Source: Paragemmobacter ruber (lineage in GTDB: Bacteria > Pseudomonadota > Alphaproteobacteria > Rhodobacterales > Rhodobacteraceae). From it: 64,000 bases of DNA. The stretch covers positions 62,001 to 126,000 of the forward strand of contig NZ_JAAATW010000002.1 of NCBI RefSeq assembly GCF_009908315.1, in the 5' to 3' direction. Below the pieces are notes generated by a model. The model was not told the DNA's origin. It did not search any database and saw only the letters and a program-made list of their open reading frames with translations. Below are positions 1 to 7,683 of the stretch, piece by piece (position 1 is the first letter of the stretch; each line of letters opens with the position of its first letter). A program made the position numbers and the translations under genes.

Positions 1-222
1 CCCGCCCACAACGGCACCGATGCCCGCGCCCACGGCGGTTTTCAGCAGGCGGTCATCGCTGCTTTGCGATCCCAGAAGGCCACCCGCCATGGCGCCGATC
101 AGGGCGCCCGACTGGGTGCGCGGGCCAGCGGCGGGTTGCGTGGCGTAAGGGTCGGCCGGAACGCAGGCCGTAAGCGCCAGAACGCCGAGGGCGGACAGGG
201 TGAGGGGTGTCTTGAGGGTCAT
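1..222 (-). CDS. Glycine-zipper lipoprotein (OmpA-family type), truncated by window edge
   Basis: The first 74 codons of a leftward gene are present; the rest lies outside the window. The start is an N-terminal lipoprotein signal: a short charged start, a hydrophobic core, then LTAC with the lipid-anchored Cys at residue 20. The mature part is Pro/Thr-rich and then becomes Gly/Ala-rich with GxxxG spacing (SGALIGAMAGGLLG and VGAGIGAVVGG), a glycine-zipper pattern. In Rhodobacterales this start is typical of small outer-membrane lipoproteins that continue into an OmpA peptidoglycan-binding domain. That C-terminal part is inferred, not seen. Confidence 0.7.
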   Translation of the reverse strand, partial: MTLKTPLTLSALGVLALTACVPADPYATQPAAGPRTQSGALIGAMAGGLLGSQSSDDRLLKTAVGAGIGAVVGG

Positions 223-332
223 AGCAATCGCCTTGATGGTTATGTCCCGCCACGCGCGGGTGCAGGTGGTTCTTATACCAATCGGCGCTTCGGCTGGATA
301 GCGATGGCCCTTCTGCGGCAACATTCCGCGCA

Positions 333-1172
333 TCACATTCCGGTGCGGGCCGACTCCCAGGCCAGGATCGCGCGCTTGACCGGCAGGCCCCAGTGATAGC
401 CGCCAAGGCTGCCGTCGCGGCGCAAGGCACGGTGGCAAGGGATCAGAAAACTGATCGGATTGCGCCCCACGGCGGTGCCGACGGCGCGCACCGCCTTTGG
501 GTTGCCGATGATGCCTGCGATTTCGCTGTAGGTGGTGACATGGCCCGTGGGGATGCGCATGAGCGCCTCCCAGACCTTGATCTGGAAGGGCGCGCCGATC
601 AGGTGAAGGGGGGTCTTGCCCACGCCATCGGTTCCGAAGGCATCCAGCACCCAGGGGCGCAGGGCGGTGGGGTCTTCCACGAAGGTTGCCTTGGGCCAGC
701 GGCGCAGCAGGTCTTCAAAGGCGGCCTCTGCCCCCATCTCGGCGGCAAAGCCCATGCCGCAGAGCCCCCTGTCGGTGCCCATGACGATGGCGGGGCCGAA
801 GGGGCTGTCGAACCAGCCCCAGCGGATGGTCAGCCCTTCGCCCCCGCGGGCAAAATCGCCGGGGGTCATGGCTTCCCATGTCAGGAACAGGTCATGCAGG
901 CGGCCCGTGCCGGACAGGCCGGTTTCAATCGCGGTTTCCAGCGTGGTGAAGCGGTCGGCCAGCATCCGGCGGGCGTGGTCGAGCGTCAGGTATTGCTGAT
1001 AGCGCTTGGGCGATATGCCCACCCATTGCGAAAAGGTGCGCTGGAAATGGGCGGGCGACATGTCCATCCGCTGGGCGAGATCGTCGAGCGTCAGATTGGG
1101 ACCAGCCTCGTCGATCACCTTCAGGGCGCGGGCGATGACGGCGTAGTGATAGGCGGGGGATTGATCGGTCAT
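333..1172 (-). CDS. AraC-type HTH fused to methylated-DNA-protein cysteine methyltransferase (Ada/Ogt-like)
   Basis: Direct-reversal DNA repair protein of 279 aa. Residues about 10-105 form an AraC-type double helix-turn-helix (the PAHFQRTFSQWVGISPKRY region). The rest is an O6-alkylguanine-DNA alkyltransferase ending in the active-site motif IPCHR, with the acceptor Cys near residue 246 and the Arg-finger region RAVGTAVGRNP just before it. It transfers O6-methyl groups from guanine to its own Cys. Unlike E. coli Ada (354 aa) it has no N-terminal zinc-binding methylphosphotriester domain, so the usual methyl-sensing switch is missing. It is divergent from nth, which repairs oxidised bases, with about 115 bp between them. 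The family call is secure; whether it activates transcription is unknown. Confidence 0.9.
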   Translation of the reverse strand: MTDQSPAYHYAVIARALKVIDEAGPNLTLDDLAQRMDMSPAHFQRTFSQWVGISPKRYQQYLTLDHARRMLADRFTTLETAIETGLSGTGRLHDLFLTWEAMTPGDFARGGEGLTIRWGWFDSPFGPAIVMGTDRGLCGMGFAAEMGAEAAFEDLLRRWPKATFVEDPTALRPWVLDAFGTDGVGKTPLHLIGAPFQIKVWEALMRIPTGHVTTYSEIAGIIGNPKAVRAVGTAVGRNPISFLIPCHRALRRDGSLGGYHWGLPVKRAILAWESARTGM

Positions 1173-1287
1173 TGCGGTCTCCTTGGCCCCAATCTATGGG
1201 CGCGGGCGGCCACAGGCGACCCGGATTCTGCGCATCCCGCCCGGTTCCCGCCTTGCCGGGTTTCGCGGTGTCGCTTAAGGCAGGGGC

Positions 1288-1932
1288 ATGGCCAAGCAGC
1301 TTTCCTATGCCCCGATGAAGGAGATCTTCACCCGCTTCCACGCGCTGGAGGCGGAGCCGGAGGGGGAGTTGGAGCATGTCAACGCCTTCACCCTGCTGGT
1401 GGCGGTGGCGCTGTCGGCGCAGGCGACCGATGTGGGGGTGAACCGCGCGACACGGGGCCTGTTCGCGGTGGCGGACACGCCCGAAAAGATGCTCGCCTTG
1501 GGCGAAGAGGGGCTGATCCAGCATATCAAGACGATCGGGCTTTATCGCAACAAGGCGAAGAACGTCATCAAGCTGTGCCGGATCCTGATCGAGGAGTTCG
1601 GGGGAGAGGTGCCATCGTCCCGCGCGGCGCTGCAATCCCTGCCCGGCGTGGGGCGCAAGACGGCGAATGTGGTGCTGAACATGTGGTTCCGCCAGCCCGC
1701 GCAGGCGGTGGACACGCATATCTTCCGCGTCGGCAACCGCACCGGGATCGCGCCGGGAAAGGACGAGACGGCGGTGGAACGCGCCATCGAGGACCATGTA
1801 CCCGCCGAGTTCCAATTGCACGCGCATCACTGGCTGATCCTGCATGGCCGCTATATCTGCGTGGCGCGCAAACCCAAATGCGGCATCTGCCCGATCCGCG
1901 ACCTTTGCCAGTATGAGGAAAAGACCGAATGA
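1288..1932 (+). CDS. nth: Endonuclease III (DNA glycosylase/AP lyase)
   Basis: Base-excision repair enzyme that removes oxidised pyrimidines and cleaves the AP site. At 214 aa it has the usual family length. The helix-hairpin-helix LPGVGRKTA (about 118-126) carries the catalytic Lys124, and VDTHIFRVGNR carries the catalytic Asp142. A C-terminal 4Fe-4S site has the canonical Cys spacing C191-x6-C198-x2-C201-x5-C207. A purine-rich AGGCAGGGGC stands just before the ATG. The stop overlaps the ATG of the following kinase gene by 4 bp (ATGA), so the two are translationally coupled. Confidence 0.97.
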   Translation: MAKQLSYAPMKEIFTRFHALEAEPEGELEHVNAFTLLVAVALSAQATDVGVNRATRGLFAVADTPEKMLALGEEGLIQHIKTIGLYRNKAKNVIKLCRILIEEFGGEVPSSRAALQSLPGVGRKTANVVLNMWFRQPAQAVDTHIFRVGNRTGIAPGKDETAVERAIEDHVPAEFQLHAHHWLILHGRYICVARKPKCGICPIRDLCQYEEKTE

Positions 1933-2912
1933 AGACCTATGATGTCGTCGGCATCGGCAATGCCATCGTCGATGTGTTCACCCAGGCCGATGACAGCTTC
2001 ATCGAGATGATGGGGATCGAAAAAGGCATCATGCAGTTGGTAGAGCGCGAGCGGGGCGAATTGCTCTATGCCGCGATGAAGGAGCGGGTGCAGGCCCCCG
2101 GTGGATCGGTGGCCAACACGATCGCGGGTCTTGGGAACCTCGGGCTGCGCACCGCCTTTATCGGGCGGGTGCATGACGATGCGCTGGGGCGGTTCTACGC
2201 CAAGACCATGGCCGACGGCGGCACCGCCTTTCCCAACCCGCCCGTGGCGGGGGGCGAGTTGCCGACCTCGCGGTCGATGATCTTCGTCTCGCCCGATGGC
2301 GAGCGGTCGATGAACACCTATCTTGGGATTTCCTCGGAGCTTGGGCCTGACGACGTGTCGGATGCCGTGGCGGGGGAGGCGGTGCTCTTGTTCCTCGAAG
2401 GCTATCTCTACGACAAGCCCAAGGGAAAGCAGGCCTTTGAACGCGCGGCCAAGCTGTGCCGCAACGCGGGCGGAAAGGCGGGGATCGCGCTTTCGGATCC
2501 GTTCTGCGTGGACCGCCACCGGGATGACTTTCGCCGGCTGGTGAAGGAGCTCGACTACGTGATCGGGAATGAACACGAATGGTCCTCGCTCTATCAGACC
2601 GACCTGTCGGCGGCGCTGGAACAGGCCGCGCAGGATGCGGGCGTGGTGGTCTGCACGCGGTCGGGGGATGAAGTGATCCTTGTGCGCGGGGAAGAGATGG
2701 TCACGGTGCCGGTGAACCGCGTGGTGCCGGTGGATGCCACGGGGGCAGGCGATCAGTTCGCGGCGGGCTTCCTCTACGGGCTTGCCACGGGCCAGTCGCT
2801 GACTGTGGCGGGGCGCATGGGCTGTGTCGCGGCGGCAGAGGTGATCAGCCATTTCGGTGCGCGCCCCGAGGCGGACCTGAAGGCGCTGTTCCGCAAGGAC
2901 GGGCTGATCTGA
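1929..2912 (+). CDS. PfkB-family carbohydrate/adenosine kinase
   Basis: A 327-aa ribokinase-fold kinase. It has the N-terminal substrate-binding GNAIVDV region, the PGGSVANTIAGLGNLG motif (PfkB signature 1 type) and near residue 268 the C-terminal signature DATGAGDQFAAGF, whose last Asp is the catalytic base and whose Gly pair forms the anion hole. Alphaproteobacterial proteins with this sequence are usually annotated adenosine kinase; the substrate is inferred and could be another nucleoside or sugar. It is the second gene of an operon with nth (4 bp overlap). A dispersed hairpin element follows and separates it from the convergent sulfotransferase gene. Confidence 0.88.
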   Translation: MKTYDVVGIGNAIVDVFTQADDSFIEMMGIEKGIMQLVERERGELLYAAMKERVQAPGGSVANTIAGLGNLGLRTAFIGRVHDDALGRFYAKTMADGGTAFPNPPVAGGELPTSRSMIFVSPDGERSMNTYLGISSELGPDDVSDAVAGEAVLLFLEGYLYDKPKGKQAFERAAKLCRNAGGKAGIALSDPFCVDRHRDDFRRLVKELDYVIGNEHEWSSLYQTDLSAALEQAAQDAGVVVCTRSGDEVILVRGEEMVTVPVNRVVPVDATGAGDQFAAGFLYGLATGQSLTVAGRMGCVAAAEVISHFGARPEADLKALFRKDGLI

Positions 2913-2958
2913 GCGGCGCGCCTGCTGTGTCCGTGTTTTGACGGGACCCGGGCAGGCT

Positions 2959-3010
2959 GCTTCATCTTGGCGAAAATACCCTCGGGGGTCCGGGGGCAGA
3001 CAGCCCCCGG
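2959..3010 (-). repeat. Composite intergenic element (copy a): TATTT/CCAAGATGAAG core plus GC hairpin
   Basis: Read on the minus strand this is a perfect 8-bp GC stem with a 5-nt loop (3003-3010 with 2990-2997), followed by GGACCCCCG, AGG and GTATTTTCGCCAAGATGAAG (2959-2979). Related copies occur at four other intergenic sites in this window. Here it lies between the convergent ends of the PfkB kinase and sulfotransferase genes, so it may also act as a bidirectional terminator. Confidence 0.7.
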
Positions 3011-3028
3011 GGATAGGGGCCGGGCGTG

Positions 3029-3847
3029 TCAGTCGCCCAGCTTGGCGTGGACCTCGTCGAGATCGACCTCGCCCTTGGGCATCTTGTTCGCGGGATTGTC
3101 GAAATCGTATTTGAACAGCTGGAAATCGCGCTTGTAGATTTCCCACATCAGGTGATGCGACAGGTCGTCGAAATAGGCCTCAACCGGGTGCAGGCGTTTC
3201 GGACCGTGGCCTTCGCTTTCGTTGAACTTCGGGATCTTCTTCAGGTTGACCTTGTGGCGGGTCTTGATGTTGTCCAGCACGACCTGCATGCCGTCATCAA
3301 ACTTTTCGGTAAAGAAGATGTGGTCATAGCGCCCACCGTTCACGATGAAGGTGGAGATATGGCCCGACATGGCCGACCAGTGGATGTCAGGCTCCATCGG
3401 TTTGCGGAAGCGGATGGTGTCGCGCGCGAAGAGAAGGAAGCGGCGGAAGCTGGCGATCTGGTCAAACTCCTGCTTGCCGTCGTCGCCGCCGACCTCGATC
3501 CCATATTTCTGCACCAGCATGGGCACGAGATTGCCGCGATAGCGCTTGCCGTTGCGCTGGATGCCGCAGATCTTGTCGAAGAACGACGACAGGATGCGGG
3601 TATAGGGGTTGCGCACGCAGGTGAAGGCAAAGGATTTGTGCGCCTTCACATTCGCCTCGATCACGCGCTGGCTGTCCTCCTGCGCCCATTTGTGCAGGCC
3701 CGAGGTGCTGTCATGGATGTCGCCATCGTAGAAGCGGCCATGATCGGAATAAAACATGATCTGGCCGATGGACGAGCAGGCGCATTTGGGCACCACGCGG
3801 TACACAACGCTTTCGCTTTCCGTCATCCAGGTGCCGGGAAAACCCAT
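3029..3847 (-). CDS. Sulfotransferase family 2 protein
   Basis: Predicted PAPS-dependent sulfotransferase of 272 aa. The N-terminal PKCACSSI (residues 20-27) matches the 5'-phosphosulfate-binding loop, where the family has PK(C/T)xxxS. CVRNPYTRILSSFFDKI matches the 3'-phosphate-binding Arg/Ser motif. No signal peptide or membrane segment is visible, so it probably acts in the cytoplasm on a polysaccharide or lipid precursor. It is divergent from a large branching-type glycosyltransferase (145 bp between starts), which suggests both decorate the same surface glycan. Family membership is clear; the acceptor is unknown. Met8 is an alternative start; the first Met is kept because AGGTAA and GGAGG lie just upstream. 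Confidence 0.85.
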   Translation of the reverse strand: MGFPGTWMTESESVVYRVVPKCACSSIGQIMFYSDHGRFYDGDIHDSTSGLHKWAQEDSQRVIEANVKAHKSFAFTCVRNPYTRILSSFFDKICGIQRNGKRYRGNLVPMLVQKYGIEVGGDDGKQEFDQIASFRRFLLFARDTIRFRKPMEPDIHWSAMSGHISTFIVNGGRYDHIFFTEKFDDGMQVVLDNIKTRHKVNLKKIPKFNESEGHGPKRLHPVEAYFDDLSHHLMWEIYKRDFQLFKYDFDNPANKMPKGEVDLDEVHAKLGD

Positions 3848-3992
3848 TTACCTACTGCCTCCAACGCCGGGCGATCTGACGTGCCCTTGACCCAATGGCC
3901 ACAAAAAAGCAAAGAAAACCTGTCTATTCAATGACCGTTGATGTTATTTGTCCATTCAGTGACAGATAGCCCACCGTTGCAGCGCGGAGTCC
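3848..3992. promoter_or_regulatory. Divergent promoter region between sulfotransferase and glycosyltransferase genes
   Basis: This is noticeably more A+T-rich than its surroundings. A near-perfect direct repeat, ATTCAATGACCG at 3926-3937 and ATTCAGTGACAG at 3954-3965, is spaced 28 bp start to start, so the copies lie roughly on one helix face. A TTGACC hexamer occurs near 3888. The repeat is a candidate regulator site; its factor is unknown. Confidence 0.4.
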
Positions 3993-5570
3993 ATGGCCAA
4001 GATCGCGTATATCCTTCTGTGCCACAAGGATCCCGATGGCATCATCGCGCAGGCCGAACGGCTGACGGCGGCGGGGGATTTCATCTCGATCCATTTCGAC
4101 GCCCGCGCGCCGCGCGCCGCGTTTGACCGCATCCGCGCGGCGCTGTCGGACAATCCTTCGGTCACCTTCGCGCGCAAGCGGATCAAATGCGGCTGGGGCG
4201 AGTGGAGCCTGGTGGAGGCCACGCTTCTGGCGGTGCGGGCGGCGGTGGAGGCCTTTCCGCGCGCCACGCATTTCTACATGCTGTCGGGCGATTGCATGCC
4301 GATCAAATCGGCGGAATTCGCCCGCGCCCTGCTTGACCGGGAAGAGGCGGATTACATCGAAAGCTTTGATTTCTTTACCTCGGACTGGATCAAGACGGGG
4401 ATCAAGGAAGAGCGGCTGATCTATCGCCACTGGTTCAACGAACGCACGCAGAAGAAGTTGTTCTACGGGTCGATGCAGGTGCAGCGGCGGCTGGGGCTGG
4501 CGCGCCCGGTGCCTGCGGATATCCAGATGCAGATCGGCAGCCAATGGTGGTGCCTGCGGCGGCGCACGGTGGAATGGGTGCTGGAGTTCTGCGCGGCGCG
4601 GCGCGATGTGATGCGGTTCTTCCGCACCACATGGATCCCGGATGAGACCTTCTTCCAGACGCTGGTGCGCCATCTGGTGCCTGAGGCGGAGATCCGGTCG
4701 CGGACGCTGACCTTCCTGATGTTCACCGATTACGGGATGCCGCTGACATTCTACAACGATCATTACGATCTGCTTTTGTCACAGGACTATCTGTTCGCCC
4801 GCAAGATTTCGCCCGATGCGCTGGACCTGAAGGAGCGGTTGGGCAAGCTTTACGCGGCCAAGGGCGTGCAGTTCACCATTTCGAACGAGGGGCGCAGCCT
4901 GTTTCGGTTCCTGACCGGGCGGGGCCGGGTGGGGCGGCGCTTTGCGCCGCGGTTCTGGGAGCGGGAATCGTCGCTGGGCCGCGAACGTACGCTGATGATG
5001 GTGACCTGCAAGAAATGGCATGTCGCCAAGCGGTTGGTCGAACGGGTGCGGGATGTGACCAACCTGCCCGCGATGGATTATCTGTTCAACGAAGCCTCCA
5101 CCCCGCTGCCTGATCTGGGCGGCATCCAGACCACGCTGGAAAAGCGGACGCGGCACCGGCGGGCGCTGGTGCGGATGCTGTTCGACTATTGGCAGTCGGA
5201 CCGGCTTTTGTTCTGCATTGATCCGGCGAATGTCGATCTGATGCAGGATTTCTACAACGACAAGGCGCAGGTGCGTCTGCTGGAAATCGAGTGCGATTTC
5301 ACCGACGACTATCTGGTGGGCCATGCGCGCCGGGTGGGCCTTGCGGGGGATCGCACACCGAAAGAGACGATCGACCGGCTGCTGCCGACGATCCGCTATG
5401 ACGTGAAGTTCGAAAGCGACCGGATCCGGGATGCGAACTTCCCCGGGTTCCATCGCATCCGGCAAAGCGCGAGCGTGGATGAAAACACCCTGCCCTTGGC
5501 GGAGTTCCTTGATATTCCTGTCGAAAAGGCGCGGGAAATCGCCGCGACGGGGCATCTTTTTGTGGATTGA
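3993..5570 (+). CDS. Core-2/I-branching-type beta-1,6-N-acetylglucosaminyltransferase-like protein (two-domain, DUF5927/5928 type)
   Basis: A 525-aa protein. The first ~290 residues match the Branch (GT14-like) glycosyltransferase fold: MAKIAYILLCHKDP start, the IHFDARAPR strand, WGEWSLVEATLLAVR, and YMLSGDCMPIKS, which in this family forms the nucleotide-sugar site. QIGSQWWCLRRRTVEWVL and the acidic PDETFFQTL also match. The last ~230 residues are a separate domain seen with this family in Rhodobacterales and have no assigned activity. There is no signal peptide. A GGAG ribosome site precedes the ATG. It is divergent from the sulfotransferase gene and followed after 5 nt by a HIT-family gene. 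The likely role is surface polysaccharide assembly; donor and acceptor are not deducible. Confidence 0.82.
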   Translation: MAKIAYILLCHKDPDGIIAQAERLTAAGDFISIHFDARAPRAAFDRIRAALSDNPSVTFARKRIKCGWGEWSLVEATLLAVRAAVEAFPRATHFYMLSGDCMPIKSAEFARALLDREEADYIESFDFFTSDWIKTGIKEERLIYRHWFNERTQKKLFYGSMQVQRRLGLARPVPADIQMQIGSQWWCLRRRTVEWVLEFCAARRDVMRFFRTTWIPDETFFQTLVRHLVPEAEIRSRTLTFLMFTDYGMPLTFYNDHYDLLLSQDYLFARKISPDALDLKERLGKLYAAKGVQFTISNEGRSLFRFLTGRGRVGRRFAPRFWERESSLGRERTLMMVTCKKWHVAKRLVERVRDVTNLPAMDYLFNEASTPLPDLGGIQTTLEKRTRHRRALVRMLFDYWQSDRLLFCIDPANVDLMQDFYNDKAQVRLLEIECDFTDDYLVGHARRVGLAGDRTPKETIDRLLPTIRYDVKFESDRIRDANFPGFHRIRQSASVDENTLPLAEFLDIPVEKAREIAATGHLFVD

Positions 5571-5575
5571 GGACC

Positions 5576-5956
5576 ATGGCGCATAGCTACGACGAGACCA
5601 ATATCTTCGCCCGCATCCTGCGCGGCGAGATCCCGAACAAGACGGTGATCGAGACGGATCACACGCTGGCCTTCCACGACATCAACCCGCAGGCGCCGCA
5701 TCATGTGTTGGTGATCCCGAAGGGCCCCTATGTGACCTTCGATCATTTCTGCGCCGAGGCGAGCGATGCCGAGATCGTGGATTTCCACCGCACGGCGGCG
5801 AGTGTCTGCGCCATGCTGGGGGTGAGCCTTGGCGATGGCGGGGCGGGGTATCGGGGCATCACCAATGCGGGCGGGCATGGCGGGCAGGAAGTGCCGCATT
5901 ACCACCTGCATATCGTGGGTGGCGCGCCCCTGGGGCGGATGCTGTCGCGCGACTGA
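5576..5956 (+). CDS. HIT-family nucleotide-binding protein
   Basis: A 126-aa histidine-triad hydrolase of the HINT/Hit type, expected to cleave adenosine 5'-phosphoramidate-like substrates. FARILRGEIPNKTV lies at the N-terminus and the active-site triad H108-x-H110-x-H112 sits in VPHYHLHIVGG. The in-frame TTG nine bases upstream (5567) overlaps the glycosyltransferase stop; the ATG at 5576 is preferred because it matches the usual family start. It is probably cotranscribed with the gene before it. Confidence 0.93.
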   Translation: MAHSYDETNIFARILRGEIPNKTVIETDHTLAFHDINPQAPHHVLVIPKGPYVTFDHFCAEASDAEIVDFHRTAASVCAMLGVSLGDGGAGYRGITNAGGHGGQEVPHYHLHIVGGAPLGRMLSRD

Positions 5957-6027
5957 AAGCGCATGGATCGGGTCGCGCGGGGCGCGGCCTGATGGGCAAG
6001 GTGGGGGCCTTCTGATGGAGGTTTGCC

Positions 6028-6489
6028 ATGCTGCGCTTTGTTCCCATCCCGACCGGGATTGCCCGCCATTATCAGGCGGGGGGTGTTGATTCCTATGGGC
6101 TTTTGCCCGAAAGCAAGGTTTCGGACGGGGGTGGAAACCCCTGCCGGCATTGCCTGCGCATGATCCCGGAGGGCAAGGGGATGCTGGTGCTGGCGCATCG
6201 GCCCTTTGGCAGTGTTCAACCCTATGCGGAGACGGGGCCGATCTTCCTGTGTGCGCAAGGATGCGATGCCGGGGGCGGGGCGGATGTGCCTGAGATCCTT
6301 GCCTCGCCCGATTATATCGTCCGGGGTTATGGCGCGGATGAGCGGATCGTCTATGGCACCGGGGGCGTGGTGGCGACCGGGGACATTCCGGCGCGGGCGG
6401 CGGCGTTGCTGGCGCTGCCGGAGGTGGATTTCGTGCATGTCCGGTCGGCGCGGAACAATTGCTTTCAGCTGCGGGTGGAGCGGGGATGA
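6028..6489 (+). CDS. DUF1203 domain-containing protein
   Basis: A 153-aa soluble protein of unknown function. It matches the DUF1203 pattern: a conserved GGGNPCRHCLRMIPEGKGMLV segment with a CxxC pair near residues 39-42, followed by LAHRPFGS and PYAETGPIFLC, and an R-SARNNCFQLR tail. The CxxC pair suggests metal binding or redox activity, but no reaction is established that I know of. It has a good ribosome site (GGAGG, 8 nt before the ATG) and lies 71 bp after the HIT gene on the same strand. Confidence 0.85.
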   Translation: MLRFVPIPTGIARHYQAGGVDSYGLLPESKVSDGGGNPCRHCLRMIPEGKGMLVLAHRPFGSVQPYAETGPIFLCAQGCDAGGGADVPEILASPDYIVRGYGADERIVYGTGGVVATGDIPARAAALLALPEVDFVHVRSARNNCFQLRVERG

Positions 6490-7098
6490 GGGGGCCGTGC
6501 GACCCGCGTTAACGCATTGGGGTGGAGGGGGGCTAATTTGTTGAAATGATACCTCTATCCCTGGCAGAGCTGTGCCGTGACGGGTGCAGACGCGCAGTGC
6601 AGACAGGCGTGCATACAAAATCCGGCAGGGTGATGGGTGCAGTTATGGTTAACGGTGCGCTGGTGCTGCGGCCCCCCCCTCTCTCCCTGACCCTCTCCCC
6701 CCGTTCGGGTGGAGAGGGAAAGGCGCCTCAACCCGGGCGGTGGCGCCGGGGGTGGGGGGGAGTTTGGGTATTTGAGCCAAGGTGAAAGGGCGAAGGGAAG
6801 GCGCTGTGTCAAGGCTGCGGATTGGCGGCATCCCAGGCCTTGCGCCAGTGTTTCGGGGCGGCATCGCGCCAGTGGCGGATCAGGCGGGGGCGCGCCCATC
6901 AGGGACCAATCCGTCCGGCGCGGACGCGGATCAGGGCCGGGGGGCATGGTCTGGGTGAAGGAAGACGGTTTCCGGGTCGGCTTGCCCCAGCCTGTCGCGT
7001 TCGGCCCTGATGACGGCGGCAACTTCACGGGCGGACCAGTCGCCCCGGAGCGTGCCATGGGCCTTGGGCGCGGGTGCGGAGGTCGCGTCAGGTGTGGA
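6490..7098. other. Intergenic region with a possible degraded coding remnant on the minus strand
   Basis: This is 609 bp between convergent genes with no intact gene that I can support. The left half holds a copy of the composite element. The right half (6809-7098) has protein-like minus-strand stretches broken by stops. Directly after the YdeI stop, in the same frame, come about 55 sense codons including GDWSAREVAAVIRAERD. About 110 bp further on, another frame encodes RHWRDAAPKHWRKAWDAA before a stop at 6809-6811, with an in-frame TGA at 6899-6901 before it. No start codon is found for either piece. A decayed gene tail is possible. Confidence 0.3.
6691..6786 (+). repeat. Composite intergenic element (copy b): CT/AG hairpin plus TATTTGAGCCAAGGTGAA core
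   Basis: CCCTCTCC (6691-6698) pairs perfectly with GGAGAGGG (6711-6718), with an inner CCCG/CGGG stem. About 50 bp further on is GGTATTTGAGCCAAGGTGAA (6767-6786), a diverged copy of the core seen at 2959, 24941 and 39299. It lies between convergent DUF1203 and YdeI genes, consistent with transcript-end structure. Confidence 0.5.
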
Positions 7099-7683
7099 TC
7101 AACGGGGCGGGGCCGTTGTGAGGGAGGCGATGAATTCGGCGATGCGGCGGGTGCGGACGGAGGGGGATTTGGCGGTAGCGAGGCGGAAGGCGAGCGCGGC
7201 GCGGGCCTTCTGCGGCAGGGCGGTGAAGGCGGTCTGTGCGGCCTCGGACGCGGTGGCGAGGGCGGTGAGGAAATCATCGGGGATCTCGGCCGGTTTTTCG
7301 GCGGCATAGGCGGCGGCCCAGCGACCATCGGCCTGGGCGCGGGCGACCTCGGCCAGGCCCGACTCTTCCATCCAGCCGCCGGCGATCAGCTTTTCCGCCA
7401 TGGCGCGGGCCTTGGGGGACCATGGGCTGCCGGGGCGGCGGGGGGTGAAGCGGTGCAGCATGTGGTTGGGGCCATCGGGTTTCTTCTGGGCGTCGGTCCA
7501 GCCCCAGACGAGCGCCTCTTCCATCGCCTGTTCCCAGTCGATCGACGCCTCGCCCGTGGCTTTTTTCGGGATGCGCAGCCAGACCTCGGCGGCCTTGTCA
7601 TGGCGCATCGACAGCCAGAAGTTCCATTCGTCCTGCGTGGCGAAGGTGAGGGGGGCGGGCTGTTTCAATGCGCCTCGGCCCAT
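7099..7683 (-). CDS. YdeI/OmpD-associated family protein
   Basis: A 194-aa protein. Hallmarks of the YdeI-like family (often annotated bacteriocin-protection) are LTFATQDEWNFWLSMRHDKAAEVWLRIPKK, the EQAMEEALVWGWTDAQKKPDGPNHMLHRFTPRRPGSPWS core, and a C-terminal helical region with repeated FLTAL and AFRLATAKS, ending IAEFIASL. The biochemical role is not established. Its ATG lies inside the 3' end of polA (19 bp overlap), so it is probably translated from the same leftward transcript. Protein-like sequence continues in frame after the stop with no start codon. Confidence 0.85.
   Translation of the reverse strand: MGRGALKQPAPLTFATQDEWNFWLSMRHDKAAEVWLRIPKKATGEASIDWEQAMEEALVWGWTDAQKKPDGPNHMLHRFTPRRPGSPWSPKARAMAEKLIAGGWMEESGLAEVARAQADGRWAAAYAAEKPAEIPDDFLTALATASEAAQTAFTALPQKARAALAFRLATAKSPSVRTRRIAEFIASLTTAPPR

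Noticed and set aside
393-1916. Long plus-strand open frame (507 codons) across the Ada-like and nth genes
   Set aside because: Runs antisense to the MGMT fusion and then out of frame with nth; composition is that of a shadow frame in G+C-rich DNA and no family motif is seen.
6555-7328. Minus-strand 257-codon frame crossing the DUF1203-YdeI gap
   Set aside because: Pro-rich, in a different frame from YdeI and overlapping it; the protein-like pieces in the gap are in other frames.
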